Source of the DNA: Ruminococcus sp.
GTDB lineage: Bacteria; Bacillota; Clostridia; Oscillospirales; Ruminococcaceae
Direction of reading: 5' to 3'
Assembly: GCA_017461395.1 (NCBI GenBank)
Contig: JAFTYF010000067.1
Span: 46,995 to 110,994, forward strand
Length of the DNA stretch: 64,000 nucleotides
The position numbers and the translations under genes are program-made. Shown one piece after another: positions 1 to 7,599 of the stretch. Under the pieces are notes generated by a model. It ran no database searches and was not told the origin of the DNA. It saw nothing but the letters and a program-made list of their open reading frames with translations. Positions within the stretch are counted from its first letter, which is position 1, and every line of letters starts with the position of its first letter.

Positions 1-46
1 ACTTCGTCCTGAATCTCATTGAAAACGAAAGATTATAATTTGCCAT
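1..46 (-). CDS. 5' end of a dcw-cluster gene (partial; possibly a penicillin-binding protein)
   Basis: An ATG at 44-46 on the minus strand is preceded by a strong AGGAGG Shine-Dalgarno (51-57) and opens a frame running off the window edge. Only 15 codons are visible (MANYNLSFSMRFRTK). A basic start before a membrane segment would suit the septal penicillin-binding protein (ftsI/spoVD) that normally follows ftsL in Firmicutes, but that assignment rests on gene order alone. The leader in front of it is long and strongly folded, unlike the tight spacing of the upstream genes. Confidence 0.5.
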   Translation of the reverse strand, partial: MANYNLSFSMRFRTK

Positions 47-340
47 AAAAACCTCCTGCTTTATACGGACATAAATAGAATAAGGCAGGGTAAGAAATTC
101 GCCCCGCCTCTGAACATCTATAGACGTCCTTTTCATCTGATACGACGAAAGATCTATCGCTGTTCAAGCGTGGAACCGCCTCCCAGACGCCTATCTGGGA
201 GGGTGATTCCTTATTCCGACCACTCGCTGTATCTCCGTGTCCTACATATAACTCCGGCATTTCTGCCGATAGTATCATTAATTAAGTACGGGCAGCCTGT
301 GGCAGCATCTCACAAAATCCGTCAATCGGATTTGTGCGTT
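47..340 (-). ncRNA. Candidate structured RNA or cis-regulatory leader between ftsL and the next dcw gene
   Basis: No plausible gene occupies this gap. Read on the minus strand it folds into nested helices: an outer stem 61-65/247-251 plus 67-71/238-242, an inner stem 78-85/209-216, a perfect 9-bp hairpin 179-187/194-202, and an arm 110-116/161-167 continued by 120-124/153-157. Upstream lie a GAAA-tetraloop hairpin (255-268) and a 10-bp hairpin (311-336). The outer stem ends directly before the Shine-Dalgarno of the downstream gene, so a role in its translation is plausible. I could not match it to a family I know; T-box, c-di-GMP-I, RNase P, tmRNA and SRP motifs are absent on this strand. Confidence 0.5.
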
Positions 341-365
341 GTTACCTTTATTATTTATATTTGTA

Positions 366-908
366 CTACCCTTTGAAATATTCCGCACATTTCTCAAAAA
401 AATCCCCGATTTTATCGAAAAAGGATTTTTTCTGCTCCGGAATAATTACCACGTCACCTGTTTGTATCTTAATGAATTCGATCTGAGAAGGATCAATCTT
501 CTGCATACCGAGAACATTTTCCGCATATTCTTCGACGTTTTTTGCAGACATTCTGCTTTCAAGCTCAGACTGCAGCCTTACATTTTCAGCTTCTGTCAGC
601 TCCAGCTTGTCGTTTAATGAAGCCACCTTGTTGTACATGGTATTTCTTCTGTCAAGGGAGTAGATGACCGAGCCGAGAAGTGCCACAGCAAGCAGCGAAA
701 GAAAAACGATTCTGATTACCGAGCCTTTTTTTGCCTCGGTGCGTCTGTATCTGAGAACGGGCTTTTCATTTTTTTCTGATTCCGTTTCAGAATCCGGCTG
801 TTCCGGAAGTGACGCTTCATCGCTGAAAGGATCCGGCTCACCGGAGAAGTCGTAGCTGTAGTCATAGCTGTAATCGTCATCAAATAAATAAGCGAAATTA
901 TCAGCCAT
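366..908 (-). CDS. ftsL: FtsL/DivIC-like cell-division protein
   Basis: Bitopic division protein that in Firmicutes bridges DivIB/DivIC and the septal synthase complex. The roughly 65-residue N-terminal cytoplasmic part is acidic and Tyr/Ser-rich (repeated DYSYD), followed by one membrane helix (about residues 65-85) and an extracellular coiled coil, the usual FtsL layout without strong sequence motifs. I use the ATG at 906-908, which has AAAGGAG 11 nt upstream; an in-frame GTG at 920 abuts that Shine-Dalgarno and is unlikely. It overlaps rsmH by 8 nt, implying translational coupling. The identification rests on topology and position directly after rsmH. The acidic N-terminal tail is longer than in Bacillus FtsL. 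Confidence 0.8.
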   Translation of the reverse strand: MADNFAYLFDDDYSYDYSYDFSGEPDPFSDEASLPEQPDSETESEKNEKPVLRYRRTEAKKGSVIRIVFLSLLAVALLGSVIYSLDRRNTMYNKVASLNDKLELTEAENVRLQSELESRMSAKNVEEYAENVLGMQKIDPSQIEFIKIQTGDVVIIPEQKKSFFDKIGDFFEKCAEYFKG

Positions 909-1842
909 CAGCTTCCGCACTCCTTTCTATTACTCTGAGCTTTGCGCTTCTGCTTCTGTTGTTGCTTTCCAGTTCTTTTTCGTTAGCCTCTATGGGCTTT
1001 CTATTCACAAGAATTCCCTGCGGCTTGCGTCCGCATACACACTGGGGAAAATCCGGAGGGCATATACATCCCCTGCACCATCCTGCGAATCTCTGCTTGA
1101 CGAGTCTGTCCTCAAGCGAGTGAAAGGTTATGACTGCAAGTCTGCCTCCTGCCTTAAGGCTTGCGAATGCGCTGTCGAGTCCCTGTGAAAGGTGCTCAAA
1201 CTCTCCGTTTACTGCGATTCTTATTGCCTGAAAGGTCTTTTTGCATGGATTTTTTTCACGTCTTGCCTTCTGAGGAACGCTGAGCCTTATCAGATCTGCG
1301 AGCTGTGACGTCGTTTCTATAGGACACACAGCACGTTCCTTCACAATGTTTGCTGCAATACGGCGCGAGAATTTTTCCTCGCCGTATTCAAAGATTATTC
1401 TTGCCAGCTCTTGCTCGGAATATGTATTAACAATATCCGCAGCACTGATCCCCTCCTTGCTCATACGCATATCAAGGGGAGCGTCAAGGTGATAGGAGAA
1501 GCCTCTGCTTCCCTCGTCTAGCTGATAGGACGACACTCCGAGATCCATAAGGATACCGTCAACGGCGTCAATTCCAAGCTCATCGAGCACCTCACGCAGC
1601 TGTGAGTAATTACTGTGAATGACCTGTGCGTTGCTAAAGCCTTCAAGCCTTTTTGAAGCAGCGGCTATTGCATCGGGGTCACGGTCAAGTGAGATAAGCC
1701 TTCCCTTTTCGCTCAGTCGGGATGCAATGAGAAACGAATGACCTCCGCCGCCGGCTGTACCGTCGATATAGATACCATCCGGCTTGATATCAAGCCCCTC
1801 CATGCATTCTGCTGCAAGCACGGGAACATGGGTAAATTCCAT
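901..1842 (-). CDS. rsmH: 16S rRNA (cytosine1402-N4)-methyltransferase
   Basis: RsmH (MraW) methylates N4 of C1402 in the 16S rRNA P-site region using S-adenosylmethionine. The 313-aa length is typical. The SAM-binding loop IDGTAGGGGHS lies near residue 27, and the family signatures DGILMDLGVSS, FSYHLDAPLDMRM and AVITFHSLEDRLVK follow in order. The C-terminal region carries a Cys cluster (WCRGCICPPDFPQCVCG) seen in many homologues. The start has AAAAGGAG upstream and encodes MEFTHVPVL, the usual beginning. It lies between mraZ and ftsL in the conserved dcw order. Confidence 0.97.
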   Translation of the reverse strand: MEFTHVPVLAAECMEGLDIKPDGIYIDGTAGGGGHSFLIASRLSEKGRLISLDRDPDAIAAASKRLEGFSNAQVIHSNYSQLREVLDELGIDAVDGILMDLGVSSYQLDEGSRGFSYHLDAPLDMRMSKEGISAADIVNTYSEQELARIIFEYGEEKFSRRIAANIVKERAVCPIETTSQLADLIRLSVPQKARREKNPCKKTFQAIRIAVNGEFEHLSQGLDSAFASLKAGGRLAVITFHSLEDRLVKQRFAGWCRGCICPPDFPQCVCGRKPQGILVNRKPIEANEKELESNNRSRSAKLRVIERSAEADG

Positions 1843-1937
1843 TTTTCCTTACTCCTTTTATCCGGGCCTGCAGTATCTCTAAGCACACCGTTTTTTCACG
1901 GGCCTGACTGTAAGCACGCCGGATGTCAAAAATCTTA

Positions 1938-2375
1938 TCAAAGGACGAGGTCTGCCAGCACATCTGCGATATCTTCTATCTTCAGACTGCTGCTGAATTC
2001 CTCCCACTTTGCCCTGTTCCAAATTTCAGCCCTGTTTTCAGAACCGATAACAACAACGTCATCCTCAGAACCTATTTCCGCATGATCTCTGAGAGTCTGG
2101 GTAATAAGGATTCTTCCCTGCTTGTCCGGCACCTGTTTATCGGCGCAGGAGAGCAGCAGACGGCGAACATCGCTGCCGGCTTTGCCTTTAATGGAAAAGA
2201 GCTTGCTTCTGTACACCTGAAATTCCTCAGGGGAGTAAACGGCGATATAGTGATCGTCATGACCGGCACAGAGATAGAACTCCGGACCGAGAATCTCACG
2301 AAGCTTTGTAGGGAAACTCATGCGCCCCTTCTGATCAATACTGGGATAATAAGTACCGCACAGCGGATCTGCCAT
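1938..2375 (-). CDS. mraZ: MraZ transcriptional regulator
   Basis: MraZ is a ring-forming DNA-binding protein with two AbrB-like folds that controls the dcw operon through repeats in its own promoter. At 145 aa the length is normal. Both DXXXR-type half motifs are present: DQKGRMSFP near residue 15 and DKQGRILI near residue 84. The ATG follows GAGG at 8-nt spacing. Repeated TGG half-sites upstream (2418-2464) match the expected operator, so autoregulation is likely. The 95-nt gap to rsmH shows no obvious terminator. Confidence 0.96.
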   Translation of the reverse strand: MADPLCGTYYPSIDQKGRMSFPTKLREILGPEFYLCAGHDDHYIAVYSPEEFQVYRSKLFSIKGKAGSDVRRLLLSCADKQVPDKQGRILITQTLRDHAEIGSEDDVVVIGSENRAEIWNRAKWEEFSSSLKIEDIADVLADLVL

Positions 2376-2417
2376 GACCTTCGCCTCGCTTTCGTCAAAA
2401 TCTTATGTGGAATGTTT

Positions 2418-2499
2418 CACCAAAAAGTTGGAAAACTTCCCAACTAATCACCATTTTTCACCACATAAATATTATAACTCTTTACAAAGCATTTTACAA
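2418..2499 (-). promoter_or_regulatory. dcw operon promoter with MraZ-box repeats
   Basis: On the minus strand a -35 TTGTAA (2494-2499) and a -10 TATAAT (2471-2476) are separated by 17 bp. Immediately downstream, TGG half-sites recur with about 10-bp phasing (starts near 2463, 2453, 2442 and 2422), the arrangement bound by MraZ. An inverted repeat GTTGG/CCAAC (2427-2444) overlaps the array. The 2500-2650 stretch upstream is AT-rich with no gene. Confidence 0.8.
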
Positions 2500-2651
2500 G
2501 ATGTATTTTTGCACAATGCTGAACATTATCAAATTTTGTTTTTTGGCAATTCTAAACAAAACCACTTATATAAACGAAACATTTAATACATAATTATGAT
2601 ATCCTTTGCGTGACGAATCGAAAATGCTATACCGTTACATTAAATATGCAT

Positions 2652-2678
2652 TAAAAAGGGCGACCTTGTGGTCGCCCT
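2652..2678 (-). terminator. Rho-independent terminator after the spoIID-like gene
   Basis: Perfect 9-bp stem AGGGCGACC/GGTCGCCCT (2657-2678) followed on the minus strand by a T5 run, seven bases after the stop codon. Confidence 0.9.
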
Positions 2679-2684
2679 AAATGT

Positions 2685-4259
2685 TCAGTTGCTGGCGACT
2701 GACGTCTCCGTTACTGCTCCGGATGTCGCTGGCTCCTCAGTGGGTGGCTCTGCAGCATCTCCGGAGGTTATCGGTTCCACAGGGATTTCTGTGGTTCCTT
2801 CAGATGGTTCTTCTGTGGGATCCTGTGTCAGATCCTCAGTAACTTCCTCTGTCGGCTCCTCTGTCGGCTCCTCGGTAGGTATCTGAATATCCGGCAGTAT
2901 TCCCGACACCGGAACGTCCGGCATAGGTACATCCGGCATGGGAGCTTCACCAAGAAGTCCTCCCTCCTCATCCTCCGGCGGAGTATAGAACAGATCAAAC
3001 TTGCATGATTTTAGTCCCATTGCAAGTGAGAATTCATATCCCTTGACGTACTTCTGTCCGTCAATGAGTACATCAGTTATATAGCCTGTATCCTGTGAAT
3101 AGATCGGCTGTATCCAGTTTGAAGGATCGTCAGAAAGCTCAATTCCATATGCTGCTTCAATCTTACTTTTCATGAATCTGGAGCTGATATATGTTACAGT
3201 ACCGAAATGCGGATCATATGCGCCGTCATAGTCGCTTGGCACGCACGTCAGATACGGGAGATCCTGATAGAATATCTCATAGCAGTTAGCAGTACATCCT
3301 CCGCTTGATGCGTAGAACATCGTAAGAGCATAGTCTCCGTCGTAGAACAGAGCTTCTCCAAGAACCTCAGCGCAGGCGTCAATGACGATCTGCGGCGGAT
3401 TAGCCTTAGGACGAAGATCGTTGGAATCATCGCCGTTATATTTAATATATGTATAGACAGCTACTGCCTGAGCCTTGATAGCCTCATAAGCCATAGATCC
3501 TCCGACCTCGTTGTAGACTATCTGTGAAACGAGATCAAGCGTATCCTCGCCATAGGGCTGGTGGCGGACAGTAAGCTCTTCATAGTCGGTCAGACCGGTA
3601 TTCATCAGGAAGGTTCCCGGATAGTAGTGGAAAAGGATATCCTGATAAGTCCATCCGCTGTAAGTTGCGTAGAAATTTGCGCCGTTCTGGCTGAGACCTA
3701 CGCCGTGTCCCCAACCGTATGTGATGAACGTGAAATCTCCCGGCTGTCCCTCAGCGTGAACGCCCTGTGCAGGCGGAATTTCACCGACCGGCTTTCCGGA
3801 AAGATAAAGCTCGACAGCTGTCGGTTCAGCGTCGCTGCCCTTTCGTGTAAGCGACGGAGAGAGCTTCTTGATTTTCCGGCGTCTTTCAGTCATAGCGGCG
3901 AACTCCTCCTCAGTTAGTGGATCGTCGTCTTCTGATGCTGTTTTCACTCCGACAGTTGCGAGCATTTCAGGAGTTGTCTCCTCGTAGCTGACGAGTGACA
4001 GACTGGTATCGTAAGCGGAAATATCAGCCTTTGTCCAGTTTACTTCATCTGCCGGAATTTCCTCAGTTACAGTTGTAGTTTCCTCAGCAGCCGAAGTTTC
4101 CGAAGAAGCTGCCGAACTACTCTCAGACGTGCTTATTTCAGCCGTCGTTGCCGAAGGTTCCTGACTGGCCGCGTAGCCGATAAGGGAAACCGTTCCCGTC
4201 AGAACGATAAGTCCAGTCACAACAGCGGCAGCACTTTTCAGGGATTGTCTTTTTTTCAT
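2685..4259 (-). CDS. SpoIID/LytB-domain protein with permuted motif order, secreted
   Basis: Likely extracytoplasmic peptidoglycan glycosyl-cleaving (lytic transglycosylase-type) protein. The ATG at 4259 is chosen because AGGTGAT precedes it and MKKRQSLK opens a signal/anchor helix (residues 9-31). A Ser/Thr/Glu-rich stretch (32-72) follows. The SpoIID block GWGHGVGLSQ (182-191) with HYYPGT (211-216) comes first. Next come the catalytic-type NEVGGS (E251) with AIKAQAVAVYTY (260-271), YASSGGC (316-322), and GYITDVLIDG...LKSCKFDLF (392-424). In canonical SpoIID the GHGVGMSQ block is last, so the domain appears circularly permuted. The tail is low-complexity (MPDVP repeat, PTEEPTEE repeats). It is the last gene after two sortases (16-nt gap). 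Confidence 0.85.
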   Translation of the reverse strand: MKKRQSLKSAAAVVTGLIVLTGTVSLIGYAASQEPSATTAEISTSESSSAASSETSAAEETTTVTEEIPADEVNWTKADISAYDTSLSLVSYEETTPEMLATVGVKTASEDDDPLTEEEFAAMTERRRKIKKLSPSLTRKGSDAEPTAVELYLSGKPVGEIPPAQGVHAEGQPGDFTFITYGWGHGVGLSQNGANFYATYSGWTYQDILFHYYPGTFLMNTGLTDYEELTVRHQPYGEDTLDLVSQIVYNEVGGSMAYEAIKAQAVAVYTYIKYNGDDSNDLRPKANPPQIVIDACAEVLGEALFYDGDYALTMFYASSGGCTANCYEIFYQDLPYLTCVPSDYDGAYDPHFGTVTYISSRFMKSKIEAAYGIELSDDPSNWIQPIYSQDTGYITDVLIDGQKYVKGYEFSLAMGLKSCKFDLFYTPPEDEEGGLLGEAPMPDVPMPDVPVSGILPDIQIPTEEPTEEPTEEVTEDLTQDPTEEPSEGTTEIPVEPITSGDAAEPPTEEPATSGAVTETSVASN

Positions 4260-4275
4260 AATATCACCTAATATA

Positions 4276-5256
4276 TCAGGTTGCGGCAGCAGACGATTCC
4301 GCCTGTGCCTTACTTGCGGCTTCTGCTTCTGCGATAGCCTTTTGTGCGTCAAGCCATTCCTTTGTATGCGCAATACTCGAAACATCGCTGATCGTCTCGC
4401 CTTCTCTGAGACTTCTTGCCACGACGATAAAGCGCATTTCCGCCTGATTATTGTAGCAGGTGGACATCGTAATAAGCCTGTCGCCGAACTGAACGTCGAT
4501 TCCCGTATCAAACAGAGCGCCGTCCTTACAGGTCTTTACATATGCGTCGAAAGCTTCCTTAGTGTCAAGCTCACACATATCCCAGTAATTAAAGCCACCG
4601 TCCTCATACTCGCCATTTGTGGGGAGATATGCGAAGATAACGTAATCCTGCTTGTCGTATTTTGATTCGAGCTCAATGTACGAAGCCTTATCGTAGAATC
4701 CCGGTTCATTGCGGTATCTTCTGAACGAACCAAACATTGTCTCGTTGAGCATATCGTGTCCGTGGAGAATGATATTTTCCGATTGCTCATCGTCATTTGA
4801 GTTGAGAACATTGCGGTAATCCATGAAGATTGAACCGGCAAATTCATAATCCTTGTTGAGATTACGGTAGAGGTAATAGTATATCTCGCCGGCATTTTCA
4901 GCTCCGTGATATGTGTCATTTGCCTGTATTTCGCCGGGATCAAGCAAAATCGGGTTATCTACCGGAGTACCGTCTATCTTCATCCATGCGATATAATCGG
5001 CATTGACCTTGCTGAGTGCTCTTGCCTTTGGTGTTATTCCGTGATCGGACGGAACGTAATCCACATTCTCCGACCAGTCATCCGGCAGAACAAATTCCGT
5101 TGTCGGCGGCGGCGTCGGAGCCTCCGTGGCGTCCTGAGATGAGCTTACCGTCGGGGTATCGCTTCCGTCCTTGTTAAGCGTAAAAACTAAAACTCCAGCA
5201 CCGACAGCAGCCGCAGCAGCAATAGCAGCAGCCGTAATCTTTATTTTATTGTCCAT
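4276..5256 (-). CDS. Class B sortase
   Basis: Membrane-anchored cysteine transpeptidase that links sorting-signal proteins to the envelope. It has an N-terminal signal-anchor (about 6-27), a Thr/Pro-rich stalk, and a sortase B domain from about residue 75. Catalytic features are visible: His167 in ILHGHDM, Cys267 in MSTC and Arg275 in MRFIVVARS. The C-terminus ends in an Ala/Ser/Glu-rich tail. The gene sits 6 nt after a second sortase B gene and 16 nt before the SpoIID-like gene, so the three are co-transcribed. No sorting-signal substrate is encoded next to it; the substrate is unknown. Confidence 0.93.
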   Translation of the reverse strand: MDNKIKITAAAIAAAAAVGAGVLVFTLNKDGSDTPTVSSSQDATEAPTPPPTTEFVLPDDWSENVDYVPSDHGITPKARALSKVNADYIAWMKIDGTPVDNPILLDPGEIQANDTYHGAENAGEIYYYLYRNLNKDYEFAGSIFMDYRNVLNSNDDEQSENIILHGHDMLNETMFGSFRRYRNEPGFYDKASYIELESKYDKQDYVIFAYLPTNGEYEDGGFNYWDMCELDTKEAFDAYVKTCKDGALFDTGIDVQFGDRLITMSTCYNNQAEMRFIVVARSLREGETISDVSSIAHTKEWLDAQKAIAEAEAASKAQAESSAAAT

Positions 5257-5262
5257 GTGATA

Positions 5263-6843
5263 TCACACTCCTGTGGATGCCTTTGTTTCCGGCTCAGCTG
5301 TTGACTTTGGAACAGTCGTTGTCGCTTCAGACTTCGGCTTTTCCTCCTTTGCCGGAGCGTTATACGGTACAAAATCCTCGGGATCATACTTGCCGGATTT
5401 TGAGTTGTAGTACATAGTCGGCCACTTGATATTGGGATTCAGCGTGCTGTTCTGAGTTCCCTCAAAAGCGTCCTCGCCCTCTCTTACACGGCGAGCCATG
5501 ATAATAAGACGACCTCTGTCGCCGAGGTAGGTATCGCAGGTCGACAGCGTAAGAAGCTGATCGCCGTACTTCACATCGACATCGTTTGTACGGATATTAC
5601 GTCTTTTGGCTTCATTTACGAAGTTGTAGAAATCTATTTCGTTCTGGAAATTGAACTTGTTCCAGCAGTCGAATTTCGTCTCGCTCTTGTCCTCAGCGTC
5701 AAGAATGAAAACAGAGAAGATCTTATAGGTATAGTGGCTGTAGTTCGAGTTGAGGTAGATCACCGGATGATCGCTGTAATAGCCGTCAGTGGTGCGGTAT
5801 TTTATGAGCGATCCGAACATACTCTCGTCCTTCATCGCATGACCGTAGATAACGAGATTCTGCGAATTAGCGACCTTGAGGTGTCCCTCCTCATCCACGT
5901 CATCGAAGTGGTTTCGCCAGTCAAGGAAAAGCTCTCCGGCTCTGTTCTCATCGCCGTTTATCTTCTTGTCGAGGTAGACGAAATTGTCCTCACCCCTGAG
6001 CACGACGTTGTCAACGGGTGTGCCGTCGATCTTGATATAGCCGATAACATCCTTGTTCATATCAAGGAGCTTCTTTGCACCTGGCAGCAGCTTGTAAACA
6101 GGCTTCACCCTGCCCTCCTCGACCGGTTCTAAGGAAGGATGCTCCTCTCCTGTTGCTGGTTCGGTCGTTTCGTAAGTCCAGTAGAGGTTGCTGACCTCCT
6201 CAGTGACCTTTTTGCTCTGCCACAGTTCGAAGTAATAGTCACCCACGAGATAACCGCAAACCACAATTGCAATTATCGAGATAAGAAAAACAATCTTTCG
6301 TATAATTTCCGGAACACTGTCGCCCTTCTGCGGAAACAGCCCTAAAAATCGCTGTTTAAATGTCTTTTTCTTCTTTTTCTTTTTAGGAGTGACCTCTGTG
6401 AGATTCTTTTCTTTTTTCTTCTTTTTTTCGTTTTTATTCTTGCTGAAAACTTCCTCAGCCATCGCTGCGGATGTCGTTTCTTCGGGAAGGACTTCCGGCT
6501 CAGGTTCGGGGAGGACTTCCGGCTCAGGTTCGGGGATTACTTCCGGCTCAGGTTCGGGGAGAATCTCCGGTTCAGGCTCGGGAATTACTTCCGGCTCGGG
6601 TGTATGCTGAACGATCTCCTCACCATACAGCTCGGCAAGAATACTTTCCGCTGTATTTCCGCCGGAATTCTGGGGTTCCTGCGATTTTTTCTCTAAAATC
6701 CGGGCAATATTCTGCTCCCAGTCGGATGCCGCAGGAGCCTGCGGAGTCTCCGGCACGGTATTTTCCGGACGTATGGAATTTTTTATTCTATTGATTTTAT
6801 CGGCTCTGCTGATTTCCTCAGAACCGCCGTTTAATTCATTCAT
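5263..6843 (-). CDS. Class B sortase with long cytoplasmic Pro-Glu/Lys N-terminus
   Basis: Second class B sortase of the operon. Residues 1-180 are predicted cytoplasmic, including PEPEPEV-type repeats (81-121) and Lys-rich clusters (138-160). A membrane helix spans about 182-202 and the sortase domain about 245-455. His335 (VIYGHAM), Cys436 (TLSTC) and Arg445 (GRLIIMARR) complete the catalytic set. The start overlaps the stop of cinA by 4 nt (ATGA). The 180-residue charged N-terminus is unusual for a sortase and could be a protein-docking segment. It is divergent from the neighbouring sortase, so substrates may differ. Confidence 0.92.
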   Translation of the reverse strand: MNELNGGSEEISRADKINRIKNSIRPENTVPETPQAPAASDWEQNIARILEKKSQEPQNSGGNTAESILAELYGEEIVQHTPEPEVIPEPEPEILPEPEPEVIPEPEPEVLPEPEPEVLPEETTSAAMAEEVFSKNKNEKKKKKEKNLTEVTPKKKKKKKTFKQRFLGLFPQKGDSVPEIIRKIVFLISIIAIVVCGYLVGDYYFELWQSKKVTEEVSNLYWTYETTEPATGEEHPSLEPVEEGRVKPVYKLLPGAKKLLDMNKDVIGYIKIDGTPVDNVVLRGEDNFVYLDKKINGDENRAGELFLDWRNHFDDVDEEGHLKVANSQNLVIYGHAMKDESMFGSLIKYRTTDGYYSDHPVIYLNSNYSHYTYKIFSVFILDAEDKSETKFDCWNKFNFQNEIDFYNFVNEAKRRNIRTNDVDVKYGDQLLTLSTCDTYLGDRGRLIIMARRVREGEDAFEGTQNSTLNPNIKWPTMYYNSKSGKYDPEDFVPYNAPAKEEKPKSEATTTVPKSTAEPETKASTGV

Positions 6844-7379
6844 TCCGGTAACTGCGCCTCCGTAAGTGAATTTTTGATCGTTTCAAATATATGGAAAGCC
6901 GCCGCCATGCGTATGCCGGAACGGCTTAAATCCGTGATTTTTCTGAATGGAAGTTGAGATGCTGTCTGTCTGCCGAAGATATCGAAGCCGATAAAGACAG
7001 TTCCCACAGGTTTTTCGGGAGTTCCGCCGCTTGGACCAGCAATGCCTGTCACAGAAACGCAGATATCAGCGCCGGAAATTTTTTTAAGTCCGGAAACCAT
7101 CGCGAGAGCAGTCTCGTGACTGACAACGCCATATTTTTGCAGAATATCGGGCGAAACGCCGAGAAATCGTGTTTTCATCTGTTCCGAGTAGGTGCAGATT
7201 CCTAACTGAAATATCTCCGATGCACCGGACACAGCAGTTATCAGCTCCGAAATAAGACCGCCCGTGCAACTTTCTGCCGTAGAAATGGATACGCCTCTAT
7301 ATAATAGTAATTCTACTACATTTGTAACCAATTTGTCAAGATTTTCGGCGGTGTATTCATAAATATACATATCAGACAT
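6840..7379 (-). CDS. CinA C-terminal-domain protein (nicotinamide-nucleotide amidase)
   Basis: Corresponds to the stand-alone CinA C-terminal domain (PncC type), which deamidates NMN to nicotinate mononucleotide in pyridine-nucleotide salvage. Motifs include STAESCTGGLIS near residue 33, YGVVSHETA and SVTGIAGPSGGTPEKPVGTV. The N-terminal MoaB-like domain of full CinA is absent. I prefer the ATG at 7379 (AGAGG upstream) over the TTG at 7406. It is the first gene of the cinA-sortase-sortase-spoIID unit and overlaps the next start by 4 nt. Confidence 0.9.
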   Translation of the reverse strand: MSDMYIYEYTAENLDKLVTNVVELLLYRGVSISTAESCTGGLISELITAVSGASEIFQLGICTYSEQMKTRFLGVSPDILQKYGVVSHETALAMVSGLKKISGADICVSVTGIAGPSGGTPEKPVGTVFIGFDIFGRQTASQLPFRKITDLSRSGIRMAAAFHIFETIKNSLTEAQLPE

Positions 7380-7599
7380 TGTTGAAAACCTCTGTTCTTT
7401 GTACAAAATGACGATAATATTACAGAGACGAACCCCTATGTTCGCCCGTGATGATTCGTAAATTATTTGTGGGACGTCGTGAACGCCTTCCCCTATAGTT
7501 GGTCATTTTTTATTTCCAGCGGTAATAAAATTTTCAATCCGTCCCGAAGGGAAACCATAATTACGCATTACGAATTCCGAATTAAAACCGCTGGTGCCA

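Noticed and set aside
165-200. T-box-like TGGAACCGCC on the plus strand
   Set aside because: No specifier loop, antiterminator context or downstream plus-strand gene; the region is better explained as the complement of a minus-strand hairpin.
33-278. 81-aa minus-strand frame in the dcw spacer
   Set aside because: No Shine-Dalgarno, no recognised protein features, and it spans the nested stems of the folded RNA and the ribosome-binding site of the real downstream start.
901-920. GTG start of ftsL at 920
   Set aside because: It abuts the Shine-Dalgarno (AAAGGAG); the ATG at 908 has proper spacing.
7380-7599. Possible repeat element or terminator between thiI and cinA
   Set aside because: Several short inverted repeats and an AATTCCGAATT-like tract occur, but no long duplicated ends, target-site duplication or clear T-run support a specific call.
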